Part shown: positions 11,627 to 22,123 of the stretch, in pieces
Layout: every line of letters starts with the position of its first letter
Position numbering within the stretch: position 1 is the first letter of the stretch
Assembly (NCBI GenBank): GCA_032622095.1
Contig: CP136061.1
Location: forward strand, 186,692,369 to 186,756,368
Source: Siphonodentalium dalli
Taxonomy: Eukaryota > Mollusca > Scaphopoda > Gadilida > Siphonodentaliidae
Length of the DNA: 64,000 bases
Reading direction: 5' to 3'
Notes under the pieces: model-generated
Told to the model about the DNA's origin: nothing
The model's database searches: none
The model's input: the letters and a program-made list of their open reading frames with translations, nothing else
Program-made: the position numbers and the translations under genes

Positions 11627-11959
11627 TCACCAGGAGACATACCATGTTCGTTCACCCATTAGTTTCTCGCAAACTTGCACTAGTCCGTGTATTTGGTAGA
11701 ATATAGCCTCGTTCCGAATCTCCTTCAGAGCCTGTTTATTTCTGGGTATCGTGTCGACGGATAATCCACCATCTCGCAAGTAATTCAGAATGTATCTGAT
11801 GTGTGTCCCATCCCTGTCTATAAATATGGTTCCGTCCGCTTCCCGTTTTAATTCGTGTCGGCCACTGAACATGGCTCCCAACATGGACGAGTTATCCCGG
11901 GTTAGCGTTAGCGTTGATGTGGTGGCTTTTCGTCCACCTATATCCAGAACTACTCGACT
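11627..11959 (-). CDS. KCTD-type BTB/POZ (T1) domain exon, probable C-terminal exon
   Basis: This exon encodes 110 residues and then a TGA stop at 11627-11629. It starts right after a good acceptor (tttgtttcag, AG at 11960-11961) in phase 0. The BTB/T1 signature is clear: VVLDIGGRK at the start, SMLGAMFSGRHE in the middle, then FIDRDGTHIRYILNYLRDG, and later AIFYQIHGL. This is the order of motifs in the potassium-channel-tetramerisation/KCTD family. The domain fills the exon, and only about ten residues follow it. In the family this fold makes tetramers or pentamers and often binds CUL3, so an adaptor role in ubiquitin ligation or protein assembly is an inference. No channel transmembrane segments follow, so it is not a Kv channel. 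A weak donor inside the exon (G|GTGAAC, exon end 11656, phase 1) would allow splicing to 6400 instead of reading to the TGA. The upstream intron begins 11 bp from a repeat terminus (see 11970-15085). Confidence 0.85.
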   Translation of the reverse strand, partial: SRVVLDIGGRKATTSTLTLTRDNSSMLGAMFSGRHELKREADGTIFIDRDGTHIRYILNYLRDGGLSVDTIPRNKQALKEIRNEAIFYQIHGLVQVCEKLMGERTWYVSW

Positions 11960-11969
11960 CTGAAACAAA

Positions 11970-14900
11970 TGAAAGTGTCAATGACACTGTAGCTCAACTT
12001 GGAAAGGGAATAATTTAATGTATTACAGTCAATGGAGCGATTAGGAATGTGGAAAGTTGAATGTCTATTACTAGTTTATAGACATGAAGAGAAAAGTTAA
12101 ATCCAAGATGGCTGCTGGCGGCCATGTTTTCGGCCGAATGACCCCAAAATGAATCGTTCCCATCTACATGTCATCGTTAACATCCATGACAAATTTTATG
12201 ACGATCAGACTAAAGGTACGACCTGTAGCCCGTGCTAAAGAATTTAATCATACAAAGAGTAAAATCCAAAATGGCTGCTGGTGGCAATGTTTTTTGGCCA
12301 AATGACCCCAAAATTACTCGTTCCCATCTACATGTGAATATTAACACCCATGACAAATTTCATGATGATCAGACGAACAGTACGACCTGTGGCCCGTGCT
12401 AATGGATTAAATTTTGAAATCCAAGATAGCCGCTGGCGGCCATGTTTTTTGTTCGAATGACCCCAAAATGACTTGTTCCCATTTACATTCCAATTTCAAC
12501 AGCCATGACAAATTTTATGATGATCAGACTAAAGGTACGACCTGTAGCCCGTGCTAAAGGATTTAGTCATACAAAGAGTAAAATCCAAGATGGCTGCTGG
12601 CGGCCATGTTTTTTGACCGAATGACCCCAAAATGACTCGTTCCCATCTACATCTCATTATTAACATTCATGACAAATTTTATGATGATCAGACTAAAGGT
12701 ATGACCTGTAGCCCGTGCTAAATGATTTAGTCAAACAAAGAGTAAAATCCAAGATGGCTGCTGGCCGCCATGTTTTTTGGCCGAATGACCCCAAAATTAC
12801 TCGTTCCCATCTACATGTCAATATTAACATCCATGACAAATTTCATGATGATCAGACGAACAGTACGACATGTGGCCCGTGCTAATGGATTTAATTTTGA
12901 AATCCAAGATGGCCGCTGGCGGCTATTGTTTTTTGTCCGAATGACCCCAAAATGACTCGTTCTCATCTACATTCCAATTTCAACAGCCATGACAAATTTT
13001 ATGATGATCGGACTAAAGGTACGACCTGTAGCCCGTGCTAAAGGATTTAGTCATACAAAGAGTAAAATCAAAGATGCCTGCTGGCGGCCATGTTTTTTGA
13101 CCGAACGACCCCAAAATGACTCGTTCCCATCTACATGTTATTATCAACATTCATGAGAAATTTTATGATGATCAGACAAAAGGTACGACCTGTAGCCCGT
13201 GCTAAAGGATTTAGTCATACAAAGAGTAAAATCCAAGATGGCTGCTGGCGGCCATGTTTTTGGGCCAAATGACTCCAAAATTACTCGTTCCCATCTACAT
13301 GTCAATATTAACATCCATGACAAATTTGATGATGATCAGACTAAAGGTACGACCTGTAGCCCGTGCTAAAGAATTTAGTCATACAAAGAGTAAAATCCAA
13401 GATGGCTGCTGGCCGCCATGTTTTTTGGCCGAATGACCCCAAAATTACTCGTTCCCATCTACATGTCAATATTAACATCCATGACAAATTTCATGATGAT
13501 CAGACGAACAGTACGACCTGTGGCCCGTGCTAATGGATTGAATTTTGAAATCCAAGATGGCCGCTGGCGGCTATTGTTTTTTGGCCGAATGACCCCAAAA
13601 TGACTCGTTCTCATCTACATTCCAATTTGAACAGCCATGACAAATTTTATGATGATCGGACTAAAGGTACGACCTGTAGCCCGTGCTAAAGGATTTAGTC
13701 ATACAAAGAGTAAAATCAAAGATGCCTGCTGGCGGCCATGTTTTTTGACCGAACGACCCCAAAATGACTCGTTCCCATCTACATGTTATTATCAACATTC
13801 ATGAGAAATTTTATGATGATCAGACAAAAGGTACGACCTGTAGCCCGTGCTAAATGATTTAGTCATACAAAGAGTAAAATCCATGGCTGCTGGCGGCCAT
13901 GTTTTTGGGCCAAATGACTCCAAAATTACACGTTCCCATCTACATGTCAATATTAACATCCAAGACAAATTTGATGATGATCAGACTAAAGGTACGACCT
14001 GTAGCCCGTGCTAAAGGATTTAGTCATACAAAGAGTAAAATCCAAGATGGCTGCTGGCGGCCATGTTTTTGGGCCAAATGACCCCAAAATTACTCGTTCC
14101 CATCTACATGTCAATATTAACATCCATGACAAATTTGATGATGATCAGACTAAAGGTACGACCTGTAGCCCGTGCTAAAGAATTTAGTCATACAAAGAGT
14201 AAAATCCAAGATGGCTGCTGGCCGCCATGTTTTTTGGCCGAATGACCCCAAAATTACTCGTTCCCATCTACATGTCAATATTAACATCCATGACAAATTT
14301 CATGATGATCAGACGAACAGTACGACCTGAGGCCCGTGCTAATGGATTGAATTTTGAAATCCAAGATGTCCGCTGGCGGCCATGTTTTTTGTCCGAATGA
14401 CCCCAAACTGACTCGTTCCCATCTACATGTCATTATTAACATTCTTGACAAATTTTATGATGATCAGACTAAAAGTACGACCTGTACCCGTGCTAAAGGA
14501 TTTAGTCATACAAAGAGTGAAATCAAAGATGCCTGCTGGCGGCCATGTTTTTTGGCCGAATGACCCCAAAATGACTCGTTCCCATCTACATGTCATTATT
14601 AACATTCTTGACAAATTTTATGATGATCAGACTAAAAGTACGACCTGTAGCCCGTGCTAAAGAATTTAGTCATACAAAGAGTAAAATCCAAGATGGCTGC
14701 TGGCGGCCATGTTTTTGGGCCAAATGACCCCAAAATTACTTGTTCCCATCTACATGTCAATATTAAGATCCATAACAAATTTCATGACGATCAGACAAAC
14801 AGTACGCCCTGTAGCCCGTGCTAATGGATTGAATTTTGAAATGCAAGATGGCCACTGGCGGCCATGTTTTTTTACCGAATGACCCCAAAATTAATCATTC

Positions 14901-15085
14901 TGGTCTAAATGTTGATGTCAACAGCTATGACAAATTTCATAATGATCCGACCAAAGGTACGACCTGTAGACTGCATTGTTGACGCCTTACGTACACACGT
15001 ACACACGTACACACGCACACACGGACGACGGACGACAAAGCCATGGCAATAGCTCAAACTTTACAAAGTAAAGTTGAGCTAAAAA
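11970..15085 (+). repeat. Alpha element, copy 1: satellite-cored interspersed element in the BTB gene intron
   Basis: It opens with TGAAAGTGTCAATGACACTG and TAGCTCAACTT, then carries about 18 tandem monomers of roughly 155-164 bp. Each has CCAAGATGGCTGCTGG, a CATGTTTTTTGGCC block, GACCCCAAAATGACTCGTTC and ATGACAAATTT...ATGATCAGAC. Two monomer types alternate: one with GATTTAGTCATACAAAGAG, the other with GGATTGAATTTTGAAATCC. A four-monomer unit of about 645 bp is repeated (12770/13418 and 13254/13899). It ends with (ACAC)n/ACGGACGACGGACG, then a hairpin at 15051-15080 (AGCTCAAACTTTAC...GTAAAGTTGAGCT) and AAAAA. The build matches what I know of bivalve pearl elements. The many short ORFs here come from the repeat. 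Confidence 0.85.
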
Positions 15086-15354
15086 GTCAGTCAATGACGA
15101 TTGATAATATATACACTGGAGAAGATGGGAGGACTGGTCGTTATAATATTCTTGTTGGTTTGATTAGAATATCTTCAAAGTATATTCTGCATGATTCACC
15201 ATAACATCGAGTTTAAAAGGTTTGAAAGATATGTATACTTCTTTGAAACAACAATGTCAGGATATCAAACCCATTCCACACCACCAACGTTCGTTATACA
15301 TGTAGCCTAGACCCTGCTACGTTATTTATATACGTTAAATGACTATATATTCAA

Positions 15355-15480
15355 TAACATAACATAACATAACATTTTTATTGACATAATACACCCACGC
15401 GGGGCAGTTGTCATAATACAGATAATTTAAACACAAGTCAAGACAATTTCATATAAAATATATATATAACATGTATTTGT
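15355..15480 (-). repeat. AACAT microsatellite and AT-rich tail
   Basis: (AACAT)n at about 15353-15377 is followed by TTTTTATTGACATAATACAC. Read from the other strand it could be a retroposon 3' end with a pentanucleotide tail. No coding sequence is left. Confidence 0.3.
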
Positions 15481-15537
15481 AACTCAATATGTCCTAAGTG
15501 TGACGTCGGAATACAGCGGCCATTCGAGCTTCCTTTT

Positions 15538-15770
15538 TTTGGGGTGGCCGTGTGGTATTGACGTCGGACTTTGAGTCGCAAGGCGCGCTCGCCGTCGGGC
15601 CGGGGTTCGTATCCCACCCAATCTCAAAAAATTTGCATTGTCTCACAAATCAAATTTGCTTCTAAAAATAGGCGCCTAGTGTGTTGTATAGTCCCAAGCA
15701 TGTTCTAAGAGTCGTCATGTTTCGGAGGCATAAAATATATAACATTGCTGATGTGCCGTACCTCCTATAT
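15538..15770 (+). mobile_element. tRNA-derived SINE-like sequence
   Basis: GGGGTGGCCGTGTGGT at 15541 resembles a tRNA 5' end with a pol III A box (TGGCCGTGTGGT, 15545-15556). GGTTCGTATCC at 15604-15614 fits a B box, about 60 bases on, the spacing found in tRNAs. The acceptor stem does not close well and no anticodon arm is convincing, so a functional tRNA is unlikely. A non-tRNA body (AATCTCAAAAAATTTGC, AGGCGCCTAGTG) follows. It lies in the BTB-gene intron. Confidence 0.5.
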
Positions 15771-16700
15771 ACATATTCAAATATACACTGTAAGAAGTAG
15801 TGTTCACAATATTGAATGCAAAACTTGCAACATATCTTGGACGTGTTAATGGTGTTAATACAGTATACAATTTTTATGGTGCGAACGTAAACACCTCATC
15901 TTAACTTTATGAACACACCATATTAAGTGCGGAACCAAGAATTAAATTACACCAATAACAAACCAGAGAACCACTCAACAAACATATATGTTAGTGAACC
16001 ATTGGAGTGATCGAACCACAAAACTGTAGATAAGACACGTATGTGCAACGAATGTAATTAATGTGTGCATAATGGGGAGGGTTAGATTGATAAAACGCCA
16101 CCCGACAATCGTAACAGACTAGTCTACAGACATTTTTGCCCGAGGCGGCAACGTATTATGCGGTAGTCAGCCAGCTATGTTTTATTCCCAAAACCAGCAA
16201 TGTATATATAGCAGAGCAATATAGAATAAGGTGGTACAAGAACGACTTAATTCAATCGACAACCATGACGAATTTCTCAAAATAAAAAAAAGCCATTTGA
16301 ACCTGCCTATTGTTATGACCTCCTTAACATCTATATTTGATCTTTCCGTGGCGCAAACAAATTTAGCAAAATTATGTCAACGTCGAGATCAAGACAACGT
16401 TACCAGCAACTGATCAATTAGAGTAACTATTCTTAGACAACATCATATATATTGCCGCTAGTGGTACGAAAGCAGGCCAGACGCCCACATGCACAATGCA
16501 TGTGGTTGCCTGGAACGTGCGCGCCAGTCAAATGTATGCATAAATGTAAGTTTGTTTGGTTACCCCTCCCCTACACGGCCCATTGATAAATGTTTGAATG
16601 CACATCTGAATGTAAAATGACCGCATATATATTTATATCTTTGGGTAACATTTAAAAAAAAAGGAATTTGAGATAATACGACCACGACCACGACCACGAC
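15771..16700. other. Intron sequence, no gene seen
   Basis: AT-rich intronic sequence between the SINE-like stretch and a zeta copy. A 60-residue ORF at 16231 has no family features. Confidence 0.35.
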
Positions 16701-17500
16701 CATAGGCCGTTTGTTGAACTTATCATCTTAACATTTCCCACCACTGAATATACTCCTTCTGAAAATGTATTATCTTTTCATCTGTTGATATTTTATAAAC
16801 AATAATTAACCCTTAAAGGGGTACTGTACGCCAAATGTTGTTGTTGGTTTCTATAGTCTCCGAGTCTGAGAATAAGGTAACACTTTTTTCATTATTTGAA
16901 AGTCTGTTGAGTACGAAGTAGTGTTACGGATGACAAATTTACCGGAATGCAAAAATACAAATTGTCGTTGTCGAGTAATTTTTGTACAGTTTTCAACCAA
17001 ATGAATCAAATAAAAGTTATATTATAGGCATACTAGTCCCATATAATCATTTAAGTTATTGTATCGTCGCTAGTCAGTGAGTGGCTTGAGTGTTCTCCCC
17101 GTATCATAATATTTTAAGCGATCGTGTGTGCGATCGGTTTAACAAGCCAGTATCCCTCATTTACTTTATTTGATTACGCAAATTCGTAATTTAATTGACG
17201 CCATTTTATGGCTCCAGTCATAAATTCAATTTATATCAAATTATTAACTTTTAAATTATTAAATTTTAAGATAGCCTATTAACCTGAGCGTTTACAGAAT
17301 ACATCTTCGACTCAAATTACTTATGTTTCTATATATTATCGATATTAGATCGTTGTTGTCACCGGAAATTTAATGAAAATGGCGTACAGTACCCCTTTAA
17401 GATGAATAATATACAATTCCAATGTATACTTTTACAACTAACCATCAGACTAATGGACATACCATACCCTCTTACAATTTATTGGGAGAATCCATTAGCA
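16700..17500 (-). repeat. Zeta repeat hosting the TTAA MITE
   Basis: TTTGTTGAACTTATCATC...AACATTTCCC at 16710-16740 and CAGACTAATGGACAT/TTATTGGGAGAATCCATTAG at 17445-17495 are zeta parts. The element at 16817-17396 is inserted between them. A short (CGACCA)n tract precedes it at 16679-16703. Confidence 0.45.
16817..17396. mobile_element. TTAA-flanked MITE with 17-bp perfect inverted ends
   Basis: TTAA occurs at 16813-16816 and 17397-17400. The 580-bp element begins AGGGGTACTGTACGCCA and ends with its exact reverse complement. No ORF of note. Removing it rejoins ...ACCCTTAAGATGAATAATATAC, which resembles sequence at 9590-9625 in the zeta repeat, so the host was a zeta copy. The target site and end structure fit a piggyBac-derived MITE. 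Confidence 0.8.
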
Positions 17501-17621
17501 AAGTAAAGGTTAAGAAACTGTTAACGTAACATCGACTTGTTGCCACCGCACGAGTCTATCACAGGGACAGAGGGGACAGCTGCTACTATTTCCTACCACA
17601 TAAACAGTGTCCGCTTGAGCT

Positions 17622-17930
17622 TTATAAAATGACGATAAATACCAAGTATATTAGCCGAGCAGAACAACTATAATTATTATTCTGAGCAAACAATATACAT
17701 CCTGATAGCAAAATGCACTTAACCCAAGATGACATTGGTAGTTTGTTGAACTTATTATCTGAACATTTACCACCAATGAATAGAAATCTATCCGCACTTG
17801 TATTATATTTTTCGTCGGACTGTCGTCTGATATTATTACCTGAACAAGCACCCAAATAAAGAATATATAGACCATACCAATATATACTGTTATAACTAAT
17901 TAAATGAAAGAATCCATTCAGAATAGAAAG
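17622..17930 (-). repeat. Zeta repeat copy
   Basis: TTTGTTGAACTTATTATCTG, AACATTTACCACCAATGAAT, TATCCGCACTTGTATTA and AAAGAATCCATTCAGAATAG match the 9.7-kb copy in reverse. Minus-strand ORFs here (about 75 residues) are frames of the repeat. It lies in the BTB-gene intron, just past the read-through end of the coiled-coil frame. Confidence 0.5.
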
Positions 17931-18103
17931 GGGCTAACTGCTGCTTGGGTGGCAACTTCTTGTCATTTGAACTTTTATGCTATACACCTGGCTAAAAAGT
18001 GTCCTTTTCTGGGAGTTGTGCCAATTGTCATCATTTGCTTCTGCCGATTATGATAAAACCACCATTGCTTTATGAACTTTATGTTTACATGATGCCCTCT
18101 CAC

Positions 18104-18453
18104 CTCTTGTGTCTTATGAACCTCTTCCATTCGCGTGATTTCATCGCGCAACTGTTGCCACAGTCTCTTTATTTCCTCCCTCTCCTTGTTCTTCTCCTCT
18201 TGAAATTTCTTCCGTTCTCTCTCCAGCCTCTCCTCGCTTTTCTTCACGGCGCTCTCGCGTTCTGACAGTTTGTTTGATTTCTTTTCGAGGTCATCTGTGG
18301 ACGTTCTGAGGTGCTGTGCTAACACATCACAGTCTCTGTATAAGTTTGATACCTCTTGCGCGCGGGCATTCAGTATTTCATCCAACTCTTCCGTGACATC
18401 CGTATCCATTGTCCTCTCAGCAACATTGCTCTTGATGTCTGCTAATATTTGTT
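18104..18453 (-). CDS. Coiled-coil exon of the BTB gene
   Basis: The 350-bp exon has an acceptor (gtttgtttcag, AG at 18454-18455) and a donor (GAG|GTGAGA, exon end 18104). It enters in phase 1 and leaves in phase 0, so it joins in frame to the BTB exon at 11959, giving ...EVHKTQE then SRVVLDIGG. It encodes about 117 residues. An acidic N-terminal part contains VAERTMDTDVTEELDEIL. From about residue 50 a long charged stretch rich in Glu, Lys, Arg and Leu with heptad spacing forms a strong coiled-coil prediction (SERESAV, EERLERERKKFQEEKNKERE). A coiled coil next to a C-terminal BTB domain suggests an oligomer. Without splicing, the frame reads on past the donor and stops at 17975, which is an intron read-through. 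Plus-strand ORFs in this interval are shadows of this exon. Confidence 0.82.
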
Positions 18454-18455
18454 CT

Positions 18456-19632
18456 GAAACAAACGACAATCATGCCATCAGCAAATAGTCGAGTCGGAAT
18501 AGTCATGGATTCTTACCAATTATAACATTATAATGCATGGCTTCTAAGAATGCCTTTCCCTACAGGGGGTCGGGAAAAGTGACATGACAGTAGGCTGAAA
18601 AAACTTTTTTCCGGCTCTTGTGTACCCACCCCCCCTATTTGAAATTTCATGCGGGGTACCCACTCCCTTTTTACCTCCAAATATGTAGTCTCACACCATT
18701 TAAGCTTGATTGTCAGTATTACAATTACCCTATTTCCGCTTCTGGTTCGTCTAAGTCATTCCAGCTTTTGTAATAACACGAAACAGGAAGTGATCTAAAC
18801 AAAAACCTGGAAAAAAACAAAATAACACACAAAATACATGTGCCGATCAGTAAATTATTGATTGTTTCGTCCCCAAATATTGTCTGAGGTAGCTCATTAT
18901 ACATGTAAACAAGTATAAAAGCATTAGTGTACCTTCTTTTCATCACAGTAAGTGTAACTTTAGATGTGTCCCATAGTATCACATGAATTTATGTCAATTA
19001 TGATTTTTGAAAATATATTAGGGCAAAACCACTTGGCAATTAACTCTCCAGCAATACAGGTATTGAGCTGAAATCTACCATGTATCACAAAACTAATTTT
19101 CATTTCCATGAGCTGAGTTCTTGGGCTAGGTACTGTGCTAAGGCCAGACCCAGGCCAAGCATTCAGCCACATACATGTACGTGTAAATAGAAACTTGAAA
19201 AATAAGACGGTCATATGCAGTCTGCAGAATAAGCTCCAAGGAGGGTGAGTTTAGTGATGCCACCCAGCATAGTGGGCTATAAGCATTACCAAATTCACCA
19301 TATGTGACCCTCATTCTGTAGCTAGTTCGCCATGGTTGGTCGAGACCAAAATAGAATCAGGTCGCCAGAGGTTGAATTTGATCAGGTATAATGAGTAAAT
19401 ATTAATGCTATAAATGAATAGCTTTTTTCATTTTATTTACATTAAAGGTTATTCATGTGCTACATAACTGTCCATTTTCATCTGGAACCAGTAGCATTGG
19501 TACATGGCAATGTGATCGGATGTAAAAGGCGAATTCCTGAGAGTTGGTTCGTAATCTGGATTTCAGTGAAGCATCATGCCTATATCCACACTAACTACCT
19601 CCCTAAGCACTGCCCTAAGTGCCATGCACACC
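18456..19632. other. Intron sequence, no further exon recognised
   Basis: This is the 5' side of the coiled-coil exon. It has C-runs (18630) and a GGGTACCCACTCCC stretch similar to 21750-21840. ORFs of about 85 residues on the minus strand (18725, 18960) carry no motif and no good splice pair. Confidence 0.35.
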
Positions 19633-19636
19633 TTAA

Positions 19637-20116
19637 AGGCACGTGAGGCCTTAGTTGTCGAAAATATTCATATTTGTTCCAATCACCGTAAACAGAAAAC
19701 ATTAAAACGCATACAGTTTCGTTCATATATGCCATGACCATCGCGTAAACAGCATGTTATCATAAAGATTTACTATATTTTACCTAAGCATGAACCTGAT
19801 TGTGTTACAGAAGACAGCACAATGCTGCTGGCTAATCACAAACACATGGCATAAACGCTCTTTATTCGTTCCATATCAGGAATTCACCAACAAAGAACGC
19901 TCTTTATGTTTACCATCATAATATAAACAAACACCAGAAAAGTAACTTTTTATGCATTTGTTTACATAACAATGGTCAAAGATATGACAATAACATACTG
20001 TTTATGCGATATTTCTTATTTGTATACGGACAAAGTCTGTCTACATTTTGTTGTTCTTTCTGTTTGTGGCGGTTTTTGACGGGTGGAAATATTATCACAG
20101 GATACTAACCGTACCT
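19637..20116 (-). mobile_element. TTAA-flanked element (eta), second copy, inverted
   Basis: TTAA at 19633-19636 and 20117-20120 flank a 480-bp element whose ends and interior match 20810-21314 in reverse: AATATTCATATTTGTTCCAA near the left end, and AAACCGCCACAAACAG read from the right. Terminal repeats are more diverged (AGGCACGTGAGG; AGGTACGGTTAG). The two copies are about 700 bp apart, head-to-head. Confidence 0.7.
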
Positions 20117-20428
20117 TTAACACTGATGCTGAACACTGTGAGGCAATGATATTGCAGAAATGTTGTAAGAGGAACAAATTGTGTCCACTTGAAAAAAGTG
20201 ACTTTTTTTCCCGGCTGAACCACCCACCGACCCCGGCCTACTGTATGGAAAAAGTGAATGACCCCCCCCCCGTTCCCAAAAGAAAATATTAAGCCGGAAC
20301 ATGTGCAAGTGGCGTATATGGAGAACTTTTCACATGGGCAGTGACTCTTGAACGAACAGTGCGAGTATTTCCGATGCCAGTATTTTTCGAAATCGTAAAA
20401 ACCGGGAGAATCAGAAGATAGTAAACTG

Positions 20429-21422
20429 TTAAAGGTACTCAATCCTATCAGACGGTCCCCATATCAAGTTACAACAACAACAACAACATTTCTTCAAAAT
20501 AAGCTTTAGTTATCAGAATCGATTAATTACAATTTACAACAAAATAATGCTAACCACTCTATAGCTCAACTATGGTATACAATTTCCCAAAACGTGTTAT
20601 TTATCAACATGTTGTTCAACGAAATATGGCCGTATTATCACTTAATTATCACGACATTTGGCCGTATTACCAGTCGATTTTATGGTTATCCATCTTCATC
20701 CGCTATTTTGTCAGAGATCGCCTTGAATTTTTTCCAGGTCACAAATAATTACATATCTCGAGAAATAACAAATTTCAAAAATCGACATATGATCGCTCTG
20801 AGATTTTAAAGATACGGGCGGTGTTGGCGGTGGGTATGCTGTTAAAATATTCACCTCCGCCAAAAACCGCCATAAATAGAAATAATAGTAAAATATAGAC
20901 TTTGTTCTTATACCAATCAGAAATATGGCATAAACAGTATGTTATTGTCAAATGTTTTTCTTTTGTTATGTAAAACACGTTACAGAACCTGGCTTTTGTT
21001 TAGATCCGGATATGGGGTAAACAGACAGAGCGTTATTTGTTACTCCTGATATGGAAATAATAAAGAGCGTTTATATCGTCTGTGTGTGATTAACCAATAG
21101 AATTGAGCTGTGCTATGTAAACAGAAGCAAAACCTATGTAACACGAGCAGGCTCTTGTTTACGTACACCATCGCACGTCTTGACGACAGTATACTATTTA
21201 CTCGCTGATTATGTTTGGCATATGCACAAAACTATATATATTTTAATATTACTTCTGTTGATGGCGATTTGAACAAATATGAATATTTTTTTGCAACGAA
21301 CGCCGCCCGTGCCTTTAATGTGTGGGTTCCTCGACTGGAATAAAATATTTTTTAACACCGAGGCCAAAGTTTGGCAAAGAAATAGTAATTTGGGAGTGTT
21401 AATTCGGATTATGCATCTTTAA
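20429..21422 (+). mobile_element. Epsilon TTAA-type element with a nested TTAA element
   Basis: TTAA at 20429-20432 is followed by AGGTACTCAATCC. The right end reads GGATTATGCATCT followed by TTAA at 21419-21422. The interior matches the 10-11 kb copy (TTATCAGAATCGATTAATTA, AACGTGTTATTTATCAACAT). It is split at 20806-21318 by another TTAA-flanked element. TTAA duplication with short inverted ends is typical of the piggyBac superfamily; no transposase is encoded. Confidence 0.6.
20810..21314 (+). mobile_element. TTAA-flanked element (eta), 505 bp, nested in epsilon
   Basis: TTAA flanks it at 20806-20809 and 21315-21318. Terminal inverted repeats are AGATACGGGCGGTGTT and, on the other strand at the right end, AGGCACGGGCGGCGTT. 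The interior has AAAACCGCCATAAATAG on the left and CATATTTGTTCAAATCGCCA (reverse strand) on the right. Its absence from the epsilon copy at 10.0-11.2 kb gives an empty site for comparison. Non-autonomous, piggyBac-like by target site. Confidence 0.75.
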
Positions 21423-21909
21423 TATAAAACTGGGCGGGAGAGTAAGATAAAATGAATGGTGTTATATTTGTCTTTTTACATAAAATAGAAGAACATCTGT
21501 GAGCAATGCAAATGTCTTGTAATTGATTGTCTGAATTTTTGTCATAATTAATACTAGAACAAAGCCGGTCTCTTTGAAAACCCGAGGAAACTCCTATGGA
21601 TGCAGGGGGGGGGGGCAGTCTGAGTAAACTCATACCTAAATATTCATTACAACATTTCAAATATAGAGTCGACGTTCACCCAGACTGGGGGGGGGGGGTC
21701 GGAAAACATTTTCAGGCACGTATGGCATTTTTTCCCTTTCGATCATTTTTTGTACCCACCCACCCACCCCCACCGCCAAATTGTTTTCCGTTTTCGGCAG
21801 TTTTTTCCGACCATTTCTTGACCCCCACCCCCCCCCCCTTTAACACTAAAACAGAGATTTGCGGGGGAAAATTCACTGTAAACAGCTGTATATGAATTTC
21901 TGTGCATAC

Positions 21910-22020
21910 TATTTATCATGGATGTTAACATGGACATGTAAATAGGAATGAGTCATTTTTAGGTCATTCGGCCAAAAAAACATGGCTGCCAGCGGCCATC
22001 TTGGATTTCAAAATTTGCAA
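21910..22020 (-). repeat. Solo alpha monomer fragment
   Basis: On the minus strand this reads CCAAGATGGCCGCTGGCAGC, CATGTTTTTTTGGCCGAATGACC and so on, one alpha monomer without termini. A shorter AAGATGGC fragment is at about 62176. Confidence 0.6.
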
Positions 22021-22123
22021 CAAAATACAACACGATAACTGCCTGCAGTCAGTTTACAAGTTAGAATTACATTATTTCTCTCATTCAAAGTGGTTTTGAA
22101 GCCCAACTAGTTGCCAAAACACT

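Noticed and set aside
12770-14660. Series of 60-77 residue ORFs with similar proteins (MFFGRMTPKLLVPIYMSIL type)
   Set aside because: They are frames of the alpha monomers, repeat with the satellite period, and have changed or broken frames in neighbouring monomers.
15541-15615. A functional tRNA gene
   Set aside because: The acceptor stem does not pair across seven bases and no anticodon loop is convincing; a SINE head explains it better.
18725-19214. Two minus-strand ORFs of about 85 residues upstream of the coiled-coil exon as further exons
   Set aside because: Neither has a good acceptor/donor pair in a compatible phase, and the sequences show no domain or compositional sign of coding.
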